From JAIEPT01 sp038217425 (GTDB lineage Bacteria; Planctomycetota; Planctomycetia; Gemmatales; Gemmataceae), in contig JBBQPM010000056.1 of NCBI GenBank assembly GCA_038217425.1, forward strand, positions 1-36,681: a stretch of 36,681 nucleotides of DNA. Reading direction: 5' to 3'. The translations under genes were made by a program, and so were the position numbers. The notes below the pieces were generated by a model. That model worked only from the letters and a program-made list of their open reading frames with translations, was not told the origin of the DNA and ran no database searches. Positions 1-8,474 of the stretch are shown one piece after another. Numbering within the stretch: position 1 is the stretch's first letter; each line of letters opens with the position of its first letter.

Positions 1-40
1 GTCGACGGCGGCTTCGTCATGCACCGGTAAGCTTCCCGTC

Positions 41-99
41 GTGGGGCACGATTGTAGCGTGCCATGCTTCTCCCGCGGCACGATACAATCGTGCCCCAC
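41..99. repeat. Long palindrome whose arms are themselves hairpins
   Basis: A perfect 16-bp inverted repeat pairs 41-56 with 84-99. Inside it a second stem pairs 58-63 with 77-82, after one mismatch. Each half also contains its own short hairpin: GGCACG pairs with CGTGCC at 45-63, and GGCACGAT with ATCGTGCC at 77-95. The element lies 2 bp beyond the stop codon of the leftward caspase gene, so it could terminate or stabilise that transcript. There is no clear T-tract. The structure is directly visible; the role is inferred. Confidence 0.75.
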
Positions 100-101
100 T
101 C

Positions 102-3056
102 TTAACGCAGATTGAACGGCGTGATCGTCAGCGGGATCTCCGTCACCGGCGTCTGCCGTTTCTCGCTCTCCTTGCGCACCCGCTTGTACACGTAATGATC
201 GAGTTCCTTCAGATCGACGAACCCGTCGCCGTCGTCGTCCGCGGCACCTTTCAATCCCTCGACCACCGCCAGCGTGAACAGTCCATGGCCCCACTTCGGG
301 CTCTCCAGCGAATACTCGTTCCCCGTCGACGAACACATCACCACGACGCCGCACTCCTCGGAGACCATGCCGCGCAATAGTTCGTCGCTGGCGTTGGCGG
401 CGGCGAGCGCCTTGCCCCCCTTGATGCCCCCCGAATGGCATGCGTCCAGGAGCAAGATGATGCGCCCCGGCGTCTGCGCAATCTCCTCGCGCAGCCGCTC
501 GCCGGAGATGCCCGTCTTGGCGATCTCCTTCGGATCGACGTTGACGGGGAGCAGATAAAAGTTCCCCTTGGCGTCGAGTTCGCCGTGCCCCGCGAAGGAG
601 ATGATCGCCACGTCCCGCGCGGTCATCTTCTCCTTGAGCGATTTGAGGGCGGCGAAGAACTTCTCCGGCGTCACCTTCTTGTCGGTCATCACGTCGACGT
701 ACGTCTCCTTGTAGAGCTTACTCTTCCCTTTGAGGGTCTCGGCCAGGACGTTCGCGTCCTTGTGTGCGAACTGCAACTTAAGACTTCCTTCGTATTCAGA
801 AACACCTGTGGCGAGGACGTGCAGGGAAGGAAGCTCCACTTTGACTTCGGGGAGATCGATGCGCCGGACGCCTCGCGTCGCGACGTTCTCCGCCAAATGC
901 ACCGTCGCGGCGTCCGAGACGGTCTTACTGACGGCGCTGCTCGCCTGCACCGCGATCTGGTACGTCCCCGGCTCGAGCTTGATCTTGAAGGTCGTCTGCA
1001 CCGAACCAAGCTTGGGGTTAACGACTTCGCGATACCCCTTCTTGCCCGCGAACGGCCTGCCGTTCACCAAGAGACGCAGCGCCGTGACCGGATATTTGCC
1101 GGTCGACTCGGCCTCGGCGCTGACGACCAGCGTGTCTCCTTCGAGGTCGGCCTTCAAGTCGGTCGGCGTGACGAGCTTGACCTTGGGGGGCAGGATCTCC
1201 TCGAGATCGTCGATCTTGATCGAAGGCCCGCCGCGAACGAAGTCGGCGTTGGCGAGCGCCTTGGCGACGTCGCCGATCTCCAGCACCCGGCGAATCACGT
1301 CGGGGCGATACAGCGCGGCGCGAAACTGGCTCGCCGGGTAAAACTTGCCGAAATCCTTGTGTCCCTGGTTCACTTGCCAACCCATGAGCCGTTCGCCGAA
1401 CGCGCTGGCGGCGTAGTAGCCCTGACGCGTCCAGCAGATCCACTGCGTGCCGACGATGGCGAGATTGAGCAGCGGTTCCCGATTCATCGGATCGTAGATG
1501 CGCACGACGTTGTCCTCCCACAGGGCGGCGACGTATTGCCGACCGGCAGTGGTGACGGGAGACAGCGTCAGCGAGCGGACTGGACCGGTCGCACTGTAGA
1601 ACAGATGCACCTTGGTCCCGGTGAGGATTTCGACGAGGTACAGCCCGCGCTCGGTCGCCAGCACCGCGTGCTTGTCGCCAACGAGAGCGAAATCGTCGAT
1701 GATCGGATCGCCCGATACGCCGACGCGTTCCTTCACGAGTTTGCCGGCGACGTAAACGTCGATCTGCGTAGCATTGCGGCGTTTGAGCAGCGTCGCCTTG
1801 GAGAAGCCGTGCTTGGCGCCCGGAATAAACTCGCCCAGGGGAGCGCCAAGGTTTTGCGGGCCGAACTGGAAGGAACGGTCGAAAAAGTCTTTGGTGAGCG
1901 TATTGGGGAATTCGATCGGCAGGAGTCGCTTGCGCAAGTTCAGCACGAGTTGGCCGCGATATTCTTTGTCCCAGGCCCAGGCGATCTGCGTGAGCTTGCG
2001 TTTGTTGTCGCCCACGAGGCGGGGCTCAGCGTTGGGTTTGCTCAGGTTCCAGATGTAGATGGCGTGATTGGCGTCGTCGGCGACGGCCAGAGAGCTCCCC
2101 TTGACGGCGAACGCAATGTCGCCGCTCGCCAGCACGTCGCGTTCATTGTTGATGCTGCCGATCTCACGCACGAATTTGCCGCTGGGGATGTGGACAAGAT
2201 TGATGTGCGTTTGCCAGCGATCGAAGGCGGTGTAGATGAGGCCGTCGGAGTTCGGGGAGAAGGCGAGCCCGCCATAGGAGTTGGTGGCGCGAAAGGCGTT
2301 AATCGCTTTGACATACTGGCCCGACGATTTCCACAGATGGACGTACTGACCCTGCCCCGCCGCGGCGAGGTAGGCCCCGTCGGGCGACAGGGCTGCACGC
2401 TGGATGGTGAAATCCTTGCGTTCGAAGATCGTCGCTTGCTTATTCGACACAGTCCACATCCGCAGCTGGTCCGTGGCGGCGGACATCAACCGGTCCGAAT
2501 TCCTGGGGTCGTACGTCAGTTCAAGGACCCGCTCGGTATGGCCGACCAGCTTATCGACCAGGCGATTGGTCGTCAGATCGAACAGGTGGATGGCATGACT
2601 CCCCGCGCCGGCGGCCGCCAATCGTGTGCCGTCGGGCGAGAACGCCAATGCGAACACCGAGCCAAGATGGTCGCGGAAGACCTGCGTGATCTTCTCCGTC
2701 TCCAGCGAGATCAGATAAATGTGGGCGGCACCCAACTTCTGCTTCTTGTCCGTGGACGCCCAACCCGCCACCGCCAACGTCTTCTTGTCCGGCGACAGCG
2801 CGCCCGTGTAGAGTTCGCCGAAGCGAAAATTCCCCGTCGGCAAACGCAAGACTTGCACCTGCTCCCCCTTCGGATCCCAGAAGCGAACCGTTCCGTCCTT
2901 GGAGACGCTGATCATGCGCCCCTTGCCGGTGTAGAGGAGCTTGCAGACTTCAGCCGTATGCCCGCGGTCGTCGAGCCGTAAGATCGGCTTCGCCTCCTGG
3001 GCCGGCGTCGGCAGCGGGAATAGCGCGATCGCGGCGAACAGCATCCAGAATCGCAT
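102..3056 (-). CDS. Secreted WD40-repeat / caspase-domain protein with an EF-hand loop
   Basis: This 984-residue protein has a signal peptide (about residues 1-19, hydrophobic, ending PTPAQ). WD40-like blades cover roughly residues 25-560, with recurring LAFSPDG and LRMW-type motifs. An Ig-like stretch (about 600-730) follows, then a C14 caspase-like domain (about 760-960). The catalytic dyad is visible: His824 in FAGHGE and Cys873 in DACHSGG. Residues about 939-951 form a canonical EF-hand loop, DDDGDGFVDLKE. I chose the ATG at 3056 rather than the open extension to 3155 because a GAGGTG Shine-Dalgarno sits just before it and the signal peptide begins there. It is transcribed divergently from the next gene. 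Substrates are unknown; metacaspase-like, Arg/Lys-directed cleavage would be a family-based guess. Confidence 0.9.
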   Translation of the reverse strand: MRFWMLFAAIALFPLPTPAQEAKPILRLDDRGHTAEVCKLLYTGKGRMISVSKDGTVRFWDPKGEQVQVLRLPTGNFRFGELYTGALSPDKKTLAVAGWASTDKKQKLGAAHIYLISLETEKITQVFRDHLGSVFALAFSPDGTRLAAAGAGSHAIHLFDLTTNRLVDKLVGHTERVLELTYDPRNSDRLMSAATDQLRMWTVSNKQATIFERKDFTIQRAALSPDGAYLAAAGQGQYVHLWKSSGQYVKAINAFRATNSYGGLAFSPNSDGLIYTAFDRWQTHINLVHIPSGKFVREIGSINNERDVLASGDIAFAVKGSSLAVADDANHAIYIWNLSKPNAEPRLVGDNKRKLTQIAWAWDKEYRGQLVLNLRKRLLPIEFPNTLTKDFFDRSFQFGPQNLGAPLGEFIPGAKHGFSKATLLKRRNATQIDVYVAGKLVKERVGVSGDPIIDDFALVGDKHAVLATERGLYLVEILTGTKVHLFYSATGPVRSLTLSPVTTAGRQYVAALWEDNVVRIYDPMNREPLLNLAIVGTQWICWTRQGYYAASAFGERLMGWQVNQGHKDFGKFYPASQFRAALYRPDVIRRVLEIGDVAKALANADFVRGGPSIKIDDLEEILPPKVKLVTPTDLKADLEGDTLVVSAEAESTGKYPVTALRLLVNGRPFAGKKGYREVVNPKLGSVQTTFKIKLEPGTYQIAVQASSAVSKTVSDAATVHLAENVATRGVRRIDLPEVKVELPSLHVLATGVSEYEGSLKLQFAHKDANVLAETLKGKSKLYKETYVDVMTDKKVTPEKFFAALKSLKEKMTARDVAIISFAGHGELDAKGNFYLLPVNVDPKEIAKTGISGERLREEIAQTPGRIILLLDACHSGGIKGGKALAAANASDELLRGMVSEECGVVVMCSSTGNEYSLESPKWGHGLFTLAVVEGLKGAADDDGDGFVDLKELDHYVYKRVRKESEKRQTPVTEIPLTITPFNLR

Positions 3057-3187
3057 GGGGCACCTCGGGGTCGGGTCGCAGGGGCTCGGAGAAACAAACA
3101 CCAGCGGCAAGATTTTCGGACAAGCGATCTTGCAATCCTGACGCAAAACGCGCACTGTAAGGATATTCCGAAAAGAGAGGTTAGCCC

Positions 3188-3796
3188 ATGCCTCAAGTCC
3201 GTATCAGCCTGGCCGAAGCCTGCGGCGATCTACCCCCCGTCTGCCTGTGCTGCGGCCAACCTGCCGCGCACCGCATCGCACGCCTCATGACCTGGCGGCC
3301 GCGCTGGATCTCGATCTTTTTCTTCTTGGGCGTTCTCCCTTATTTTATTCTGCTGCTCTTCCTGACCCGCACCGTTCGGCTCAACGTGCCGTTCTGCGAT
3401 CGACACAAACATCACTGGCGGCTGCGCAGCGTCCTCATCGTCGCCTCGTTCGCCCTCGTCATCGGCGTCACCTACGCGGCGCTGCACTTCGGTCAGCAGA
3501 TGCCCGTCGGCCCCTGGCGGCGCCTGTTCACGGTCTTCGCGTTCCTCGCCGGCTGCAGCCTCGTCCTCATGTGGGCGCTGCTCGTTTACATCTGCCAGAT
3601 GACCGCCGTGCAGACCCACGAAATCAACGACGCGGAGATCGTCCTCGACGGCGTTTCGCCCACGTTCATCGATGCACTGATCGACTGGGACGTCAAGCAA
3701 GTCCGCTATCCCCGAACCGAACTCGTGGCCGGCGATCAGATCGTGCTGCTGGGCAAGACCCACGTCCGCCCCGGCGCCGAGCAAGCGACCGCTTGA
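3188..3796 (+). CDS. Zinc-ribbon-like membrane protein, unknown function
   Basis: The product has 202 residues and I do not recognise the family. The N-terminus carries a CLCCG motif (residues about 19-23) and a later cysteine in PFCDRHKHH, which could form a metal site. Three hydrophobic segments follow, at about 38-60, 83-102 and 114-138. The last 60 residues are soluble, with a short IVLDGVSPTFIDALIDW stretch. A GAGAGG Shine-Dalgarno precedes the ATG. It is the first rightward gene after the divergent caspase gene and is followed by a clear terminator, so it is probably monocistronic. Confidence 0.7.
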   Translation: MPQVRISLAEACGDLPPVCLCCGQPAAHRIARLMTWRPRWISIFFFLGVLPYFILLLFLTRTVRLNVPFCDRHKHHWRLRSVLIVASFALVIGVTYAALHFGQQMPVGPWRRLFTVFAFLAGCSLVLMWALLVYICQMTAVQTHEINDAEIVLDGVSPTFIDALIDWDVKQVRYPRTELVAGDQIVLLGKTHVRPGAEQATA

Positions 3797-3829
3797 CGCG
3801 ACCGGCAGCGCATCTATAAATCAACTCTC

Positions 3830-3859
3830 AAGCCCACGGCACTTTCTCCGTGGGCTTTT
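3830..3859 (+). terminator. Rho-independent terminator
   Basis: AAGCCCACGG at 3830-3839 pairs with CCGTGGGCTT at 3848-3857 across an 8-nt loop, and the descending arm runs into TTTT. It lies 33 bp after the stop codon of the preceding gene and just before folE, separating the two transcripts. Confidence 0.85.
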
Positions 3860-3879
3860 GCGTCGGAACGAGACCTCTC

Positions 3880-4488
3880 ATGAAAAGCGCAGGGCCCAAA
3901 ACGCGCAGCCGCGAAGTCGTCGCCGCGCCCGTGGATCACTCCCGCATCGAGGCGGCGGTCCGCGAAATCCTCCTCGCCGTCGGCGAAAATCCCGACCGCG
4001 AAGGCCTGCGCGAAACCCCGCGCCGCGTCGCTCGCATGTACGAAGAAATCTTCGCCGGGCTGCGCCAGGATCCCGCCAGCGTCCTCAAAAAGACCTTCAC
4101 CGAAAAGTACGACGAGATGGTCCTCGTCAAAAACATCCACTTCGACAGCATGTGCGAACATCACCTGCTCCCCTTCTTCGGTACCGCTCACATCGCCTAC
4201 CTGCCCAACGGCAAAATCGTCGGCCTCAGCAAGCTCGCGCGCGTCACCGAGATCGTCGCCAAGCGGCCGCAAGTCCAGGAACGCATGACCGAGGAACTCG
4301 CCGACCTCGTCATGGAAGTGCTCGAACCCAAAGGCGTCGGCGTCGTCCTGCAAGCCTCGCACACCTGCATGTCGATGCGCGGCGTGCGCAAGGCGAACAG
4401 CGTCTGCTCCACCAGCGCCATGCGCGGCGCCTTCAAAGAAAACCTCGCCACCCGCTCCGAATTCATGGCGCTCATCCAGGGCAAGTGA
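3880..4488 (+). CDS. folE: GTP cyclohydrolase I
   Basis: This 202-residue cytoplasmic enzyme opens the GTP ring to give 7,8-dihydroneopterin triphosphate, the entry step to folate and related pteridines. The zinc ligands are in place: Cys92 and His95 in MCEHHLLPF, and Cys163 in SHTCMSMRG. Other family blocks are ENPDREGLRETP, LSKLARVTEIVAKRPQVQER and GVGVVLQASH. The ATG at 3880 gives the usual family length; the upstream extension reads through the terminator hairpin and was rejected. The upstream GGAACGAGA is a weak ribosome site. The next gene starts 4 bp after the stop, so they are likely cotranscribed. Confidence 0.95.
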   Translation: MKSAGPKTRSREVVAAPVDHSRIEAAVREILLAVGENPDREGLRETPRRVARMYEEIFAGLRQDPASVLKKTFTEKYDEMVLVKNIHFDSMCEHHLLPFFGTAHIAYLPNGKIVGLSKLARVTEIVAKRPQVQERMTEELADLVMEVLEPKGVGVVLQASHTCMSMRGVRKANSVCSTSAMRGAFKENLATRSEFMALIQGK

Positions 4489-4492
4489 TCTC

Positions 4493-5224
4493 ATGGCCTC
4501 GGCCTTCTCGTTGCGTTTGGCCTTCGGCATGATCGGCTGCCTCATCGTGCTCAATCCTGCGATCGTCCCGCCTCGCTTTTACCGCGTGCAGTTCCTCACC
4601 GTCCTCGGCTTGCTCGTCGTCGCCGCCGCGTTTCTGCCCCATCCCGCGCCGGTGCTGCTGTGGATCTCGCTCGGCGCCGCCCTCGTTCTCGCGTTCCTCG
4701 CCTCGATCGTCTGGCATCTGCACGAAGCCCCCGGCGGCCGAACCGTGAGCGCGCTCACCGGCCTCGCCTTACTCGCCTCGCTCCTGCAAGCCGGCTGGCT
4801 GCTCCACGCCGACGGTTCCCCCTGGCTGGCGCTGGACGATCTCGCCTCCGCCGCCGTCGTCGGCAGCGCGATGACGGCGATGCTCATGGGACATTCGTAC
4901 TTGATCTCGCCGACGATGTCGATCTCGCCGCTGATGCGTCTGCTCGGCTTGCTGTTTGCTTCACTGCTGTTTCGCATCGGTCTCGCCGGCTGGGGGCTGT
5001 GGCACTGGACGCCGATCCTGGATACGCAGAATAGCTTTTGGCTCCTGGTCCGCTGGGGCCTGGGCTTTCTCGCCCCGCTCTGTCTCGGCTGGATGGCGTG
5101 GGAAACCGCCCGCATCCGCTCGACCCAATCCGCCACCGGCATCCTTTACGTCGTTGTCATCGTCTGCTTCCTCGGCGAACTGGCGAGCCAACAACTCCTC
5201 GAAATCACCCGCACCATCCTGTGA
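4493..5224 (+). CDS. Polytopic membrane protein, unknown function
   Basis: The product has 243 residues and is almost entirely hydrophobic, with about seven predicted membrane segments (residues about 5-25, 32-50, 54-75, 85-104, 150-172, 183-204 and 214-233). A loop at about 108-145 contains DDLASAAVVGSAMTAMLMGHSYLIS. I do not recognise the family. It begins 4 bp after folE and ends 4 bp before the next start, which points to one operon with folE, the zinc-ribbon protein and the SDR gene. The loop histidine and the closing SQQLLEITRTIL stretch offer no functional clue. Confidence 0.75.
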   Translation: MASAFSLRLAFGMIGCLIVLNPAIVPPRFYRVQFLTVLGLLVVAAAFLPHPAPVLLWISLGAALVLAFLASIVWHLHEAPGGRTVSALTGLALLASLLQAGWLLHADGSPWLALDDLASAAVVGSAMTAMLMGHSYLISPTMSISPLMRLLGLLFASLLFRIGLAGWGLWHWTPILDTQNSFWLLVRWGLGFLAPLCLGWMAWETARIRSTQSATGILYVVVIVCFLGELASQQLLEITRTIL

Positions 5225-5228
5225 AACC

Positions 5229-5681
5229 ATGGCTCCCAAAGTCCTCTTCGTCTGTCCCCGCTGCGACGTCCCCTCCTCCGCTCCCCTCGTGGAACCGGTC
5301 GAATGGAAGTGTTCCGCGTGCGACCAGTTCCTGCATCTGGAACCGCAACCCAAAGAGTTGCCGCACTGCGCCGTGTGCGGCAACCACGAGATCTACAAGC
5401 AGAAGGACTTCCCCCAACGCTTCGGGCTCGGCCTGCTCGTGATCGCTTTCGTCGCCTCGATCTTTACCTACGGATATTATCATCCAGTCTGGACGTGGTC
5501 GATCCTGATCGGCACCGCGATCTTCGACGGCGCGCTCTACCTGATGGTGGGCGACGCGCTCGTCTGCTACCGCTGCCATGCGTACCACAAGGGCTTCGAG
5601 ACGACCAAGGAACACGAACCGTTCGAGATCACGGTGGGCGAACGTTATCGGCAGGAACGTCTGCGCAAGGAGCGGCCATGA
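5229..5681 (+). CDS. Multi-CxxC zinc-ribbon membrane protein, unknown function
   Basis: The product has 150 residues. Three CxxC knuckles lie in the N-terminal half (CPRC, CSAC, CAVC), and a fourth (CYRC) follows two membrane segments at about 70-86 and 90-112. This is a double zinc-ribbon architecture tied to a membrane anchor. The ATG at 5229 comes 5 bp after the preceding stop. The stop overlaps the SDR start as ATGA, so translation is likely coupled. The function is not recognised; such proteins are common in planctomycete genomes (general knowledge). Confidence 0.75.
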   Translation: MAPKVLFVCPRCDVPSSAPLVEPVEWKCSACDQFLHLEPQPKELPHCAVCGNHEIYKQKDFPQRFGLGLLVIAFVASIFTYGYYHPVWTWSILIGTAIFDGALYLMVGDALVCYRCHAYHKGFETTKEHEPFEITVGERYRQERLRKERP

Positions 5682-6436
5682 CTTACAACTTGAAAGGCCG
5701 AGTCGCCCTGGTCACCGGCGGCAGCGGCGGCATCGGCCAGCAGGCGGCGCTGGCTTTGGGAGCGGCGGGGGCGTACGTCTTCGTGCATTATCATTCGAAC
5801 GCCGAGGGAGCCCGCGCGACGCTCGAGCAGCTCGAAACCGCCGGCGGCGCGGGCCTGATCGTCGGCGCCGATCTGACGCATGAAGAGGAGATCGTGAAGC
5901 TGGTCGCCCGCATCCAGCGCGAGCAAGGCCGGCTCGACATCCTGTTCAACAACGCCGGGTCGCCGGTGCGGAAGGCGTTGCTGGCAGAGTGCCCAACCGA
6001 CCTTTGGCGCGAAGTCTTCGAAGTCAACGTGACGTCGGCCTTCGTGCTGACGCGCGAGGTGACGCCGCTGCTGAAGGCAAGCGGCCGTGGGGCGATCGTC
6101 AACAACTTGTCGCTGTCGATTCAGTCGGGGGGCGCGGGAGGCGCCGGCGCGTACGCGGCGGCCAAGGGGGCGCTGCAGGTAATGACGCGGACGTGGGCGA
6201 AGGAGCTGGCGCCGAGCGTGCGGACGAACGCGATCCAGCCGGGCGTGATCGAGACGAAACATCACGAAGTCTTTTCGACGCCCGAGAAGCTCGCGGAGTA
6301 CCGGAGTCAAACGCCGCTCGGTCGCAATGGGCAGGCGGACGAGGTGGCCGAGGCCGTCGTCTTCCTGGCGAGCGACGCGGCGCGGTTCATCAACGGGGCG
6401 ATCCTGGACATCAACGGCGGCCGGTTTTTGCGGTAA
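5678..6436 (+). CDS. SDR-family oxidoreductase (FabG-like)
   Basis: This is a 252-residue classical short-chain dehydrogenase/reductase. The nucleotide-binding TGGSGGIG is at residues 13-20, the NNAG motif at 91-94, and the active-site Tyr159 and Lys163 lie in YAAAK. The catalytic Ser is Ser145 or Ser147. The C-terminal VFLASDAARFINGAILDINGG matches the family. The VHYHSN segment after beta-2 resembles NADP-preferring members. The substrate cannot be told from sequence; 3-oxoacyl-ACP reductase or a sugar/polyol dehydrogenase are both possible. The ATG overlaps the preceding stop, so it is the last gene of the folE cluster, and a strong hairpin follows 3 bp after its stop. Confidence 0.9.
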   Translation: MTYNLKGRVALVTGGSGGIGQQAALALGAAGAYVFVHYHSNAEGARATLEQLETAGGAGLIVGADLTHEEEIVKLVARIQREQGRLDILFNNAGSPVRKALLAECPTDLWREVFEVNVTSAFVLTREVTPLLKASGRGAIVNNLSLSIQSGGAGGAGAYAAAKGALQVMTRTWAKELAPSVRTNAIQPGVIETKHHEVFSTPEKLAEYRSQTPLGRNGQADEVAEAVVFLASDAARFINGAILDINGGRFLR

Positions 6437-6439
6437 CCT

Positions 6440-6489
6440 AGCCCGCAGCGCAAGCAAGGGACTATTCTACCTTGCTTGCGCTGCGGGCT
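6440..6489. terminator. Bidirectional hairpin terminator between convergent genes
   Basis: A perfect 20-bp inverted repeat pairs 6440-6459 with 6470-6489 around a 10-nt loop (GACTATTCTA). It fills the gap between the rightward SDR gene and the leftward isomerase gene. It lacks T-tracts, so termination is inferred from position and stem strength. Its AAGCAAGG/CCTTGCTTGCG wording is repeat-like and may belong to a dispersed family. Confidence 0.75.
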
Positions 6490-6501
6490 CATGGAAATCT
6501 C

Positions 6502-7671
6502 CTATGCCTTCAACGTCTCGTCGTGCTTCATGTGACTGGGCGGCAGGTCACCCTGGTGCACGAACGCCAGCGCCGCCTTGGCTCCCGCGTGTTGCTCGGC
6601 GTCATTGTCCTCCCACTCGATGCTGACGGCGCCGTCATAGCCGACGCGGTTCAGTTCGATCATGATCTCCTCCACGCTGTTGGCATCGCGCTTGCTCCCG
6701 GCCGACACGAAGTTCCAGCCGTTGAGCGGATGCCCCATCGGTCGATGCCCGCCGAGCAGACCGGCGCGGGTGTGGCCGCGAATCACCTGCACGCCCTTGA
6801 TGTGGGCGCAGTGGATGTAGGCGCCATACTCGCGGATGAAGTCGATCACCGAGACGCCTTGCCATTCCATGTGCGAGCCGTCGAGGTTGAAGCCGACCGT
6901 ACCGGCATAGCCCGCCTTTTCCATGAAGCGAAGGTAATCGCCCGCCGACTCGATGTCGCCCATGGCCCGTTCGCTCGGATGGCACTCGAGATCGTAGGTG
7001 ACGCCGTACTTCTTGCACGCGTCCCAGACCGGCGCGAAACGCTCGGCAAGGAGTTCGAGGCTCACCTGGCGGACGTCAGGGATGTCGTAGCCGCCGATGT
7101 TCGAGGGGAGGGGCGGGAAGAGGAAGAAGTGGCTCCAGCAATGTGCGGGGGAACCGACGAAGCCGGAGATGGCGATGGTCCGGTCTTGTTGCTTGCCCAG
7201 GAAGTGCGCGAGCCGGGCGATGTTGACGAGGGCGTCGGTCGCCTGTTTGTGGATGAGCTTGCCGACTTCTTCAGGCACGAAGTAGGGATCGGTGCGCGGC
7301 GGCGCGTGCCCGACCTTGCGCCACGCCTTGTACGCTTCCGCCGCCTCGCCGCCGATGAACTGCAGCGTCTTCGCCGAGGGTTCGTCGCCCAGCGCCTGAC
7401 CCTGCAAATGGGCGGCGACGGTGAAGATCTCCAGGCCGTGCTTCTTGGCAAGATCGACGCGTTCCTTGGCGTACGCCTCAGCGCCGGCGTCGGTCGAGCA
7501 TTTGCTTAAGTTAAGTTCCCAGCTGGCTTCCTCCCAGCCGTCGAAGCCGACGTCGGCGAGGAACTTAACCCACCTGGTCATTTCGACGCCGCCGAACTGG
7601 CCGCGGACGAGCCCGATCTGGTGATACGAATGTTTGCCGCTGCGATGCGTGGCCGTTTGATGAAAGCCCAT
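6502..7671 (-). CDS. Sugar phosphate isomerase/epimerase-like TIM-barrel protein
   Basis: This 389-residue protein is of the xylose isomerase-like TIM-barrel (AP endonuclease 2) superfamily. Likely metal ligands are Glu229 in LECHPSE, Asp264 and His267 in GFNLDGSH, His290 in CAHIKG, and Glu352 in IEWED. The VGFDGWEEA segment near residue 42 and the AHLQGQ block are typical of the family. The family acts on sugars or inositol derivatives; the substrate here is unknown. An AAGGG ribosome site precedes the ATG. No signal peptide is evident, so it is probably cytoplasmic. It converges on the SDR gene across a shared hairpin and is divergent from the SGNH hydrolase. Confidence 0.85.
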   Translation of the reverse strand: MGFHQTATHRSGKHSYHQIGLVRGQFGGVEMTRWVKFLADVGFDGWEEASWELNLSKCSTDAGAEAYAKERVDLAKKHGLEIFTVAAHLQGQALGDEPSAKTLQFIGGEAAEAYKAWRKVGHAPPRTDPYFVPEEVGKLIHKQATDALVNIARLAHFLGKQQDRTIAISGFVGSPAHCWSHFFLFPPLPSNIGGYDIPDVRQVSLELLAERFAPVWDACKKYGVTYDLECHPSERAMGDIESAGDYLRFMEKAGYAGTVGFNLDGSHMEWQGVSVIDFIREYGAYIHCAHIKGVQVIRGHTRAGLLGGHRPMGHPLNGWNFVSAGSKRDANSVEEIMIELNRVGYDGAVSIEWEDNDAEQHAGAKAALAFVHQGDLPPSHMKHDETLKA

Positions 7672-7725
7672 ACGGTGCGACCCTTGTGCGTGAGGTTTTT
7701 TTGGGGTAGAACAGACAACATACAG

Positions 7726-7788
7726 CGAAAGCCCAGGGATGGCTATCCCTGGGGGTTCATCCCAGGGACAGCCGTCCCTGCGCTTTCG
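7726..7788. repeat. Imperfect palindrome with hairpin arms (CCCAGGGA family)
   Basis: Positions 7726-7753 pair with 7761-7788 over 28 bp with three mismatches and a 7-nt loop. The left arm is itself a perfect hairpin, CCCAGGGAT-GGCT-ATCCCTGGG. The right arm is a similar hairpin with a mismatched end. It lies between two divergent genes, ending 12 bp before the SGNH hydrolase start. It shares the hairpin-within-palindrome design of the 41-99 element and an AAGCCCAGG end with the nuo-operon palindromes. Confidence 0.8.
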
Positions 7789-7800
7789 GGGAGTTCATCC

Positions 7801-8466
7801 ATGAAGCGCGTTCTGTACGTTCTCTGCCTCTTTTCTCTGCCGCTCGCGTTGCAGGCGCAGCCCGACCCCAAGCGCTTCGAGAAGGCCATCGAAGCCTTCG
7901 AAGCCAAGGACAAGGAGACGACTTTCCCCAAGGACGGCATCGTCTTCACCGGCAGTTCCAGTTTCACGCGCTGGACGGAACTCCCCAAAGTCTTCGCCGA
8001 GTTCCCCGTCCTCAACCGCGGTTTCGGCGGTTCGCAGACCAGCGACGTCAACCATTACCTGGACCGGATCGTCCTCGTCCACAAGCCGAAAGTCGTCGTC
8101 CTCTTTTGCGGCGGCAACGATCTCCAGGCCAAACGAACGCCGGAGCAAGTCCACGAGGAATACGTCAAGTTCGCCGGGTCGATTCACAAGGCGCTCCCCC
8201 AGGCGAAGGTCGTCTTTCTGTCGATCCACGTGCCGCCGAGCCGGATCGCCACCAAGGATCAAATCCTGAAGCTGAACGCCTTGACGGAGGAGATGTGCAA
8301 GAAGAACCCGAACATGCATTACGTGAGCATCCAGAAGGAAATGCTCGGCGCCGACGGCGAACCGAATCCCGAGTTGTACGTGAAAGATCGACTCCATCCG
8401 AGTGCGAAGGCGTATGAAATCTGGGCGGAGAAGCTAAGACCTGTGCTCGCGAAACTCATGAAGTGA
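7801..8466 (+). CDS. Secreted SGNH/GDSL-family hydrolase
   Basis: The 221-residue product has a signal peptide (residues 1-20, ending ALQAQ), so it is probably periplasmic or exported. The SGNH blocks are present: GSSSF at 51-55 in place of GDS with the nucleophile at Ser52 or Ser53, Gly76/77 in NRGFGGS, Asn106 in GGND, and the Asp196/His199 pair in DRLHPS. Family members remove acyl or acetyl groups from lipids or polysaccharides; the substrate is unknown. A GGGGAG ribosome site precedes the ATG at 7801. The open frame continues upstream into the palindrome, which supports the later start. Confidence 0.9.
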   Translation: MKRVLYVLCLFSLPLALQAQPDPKRFEKAIEAFEAKDKETTFPKDGIVFTGSSSFTRWTELPKVFAEFPVLNRGFGGSQTSDVNHYLDRIVLVHKPKVVVLFCGGNDLQAKRTPEQVHEEYVKFAGSIHKALPQAKVVFLSIHVPPSRIATKDQILKLNALTEEMCKKNPNMHYVSIQKEMLGADGEPNPELYVKDRLHPSAKAYEIWAEKLRPVLAKLMK

Positions 8467-8474
8467 GGTTGCCC

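Noticed and set aside
435..2981. An 848-codon open frame on the plus strand
   Set aside because: It lies antisense to the caspase gene, whose protein has clear domains. The frame is kept open by high GC content and encodes no recognisable motif.
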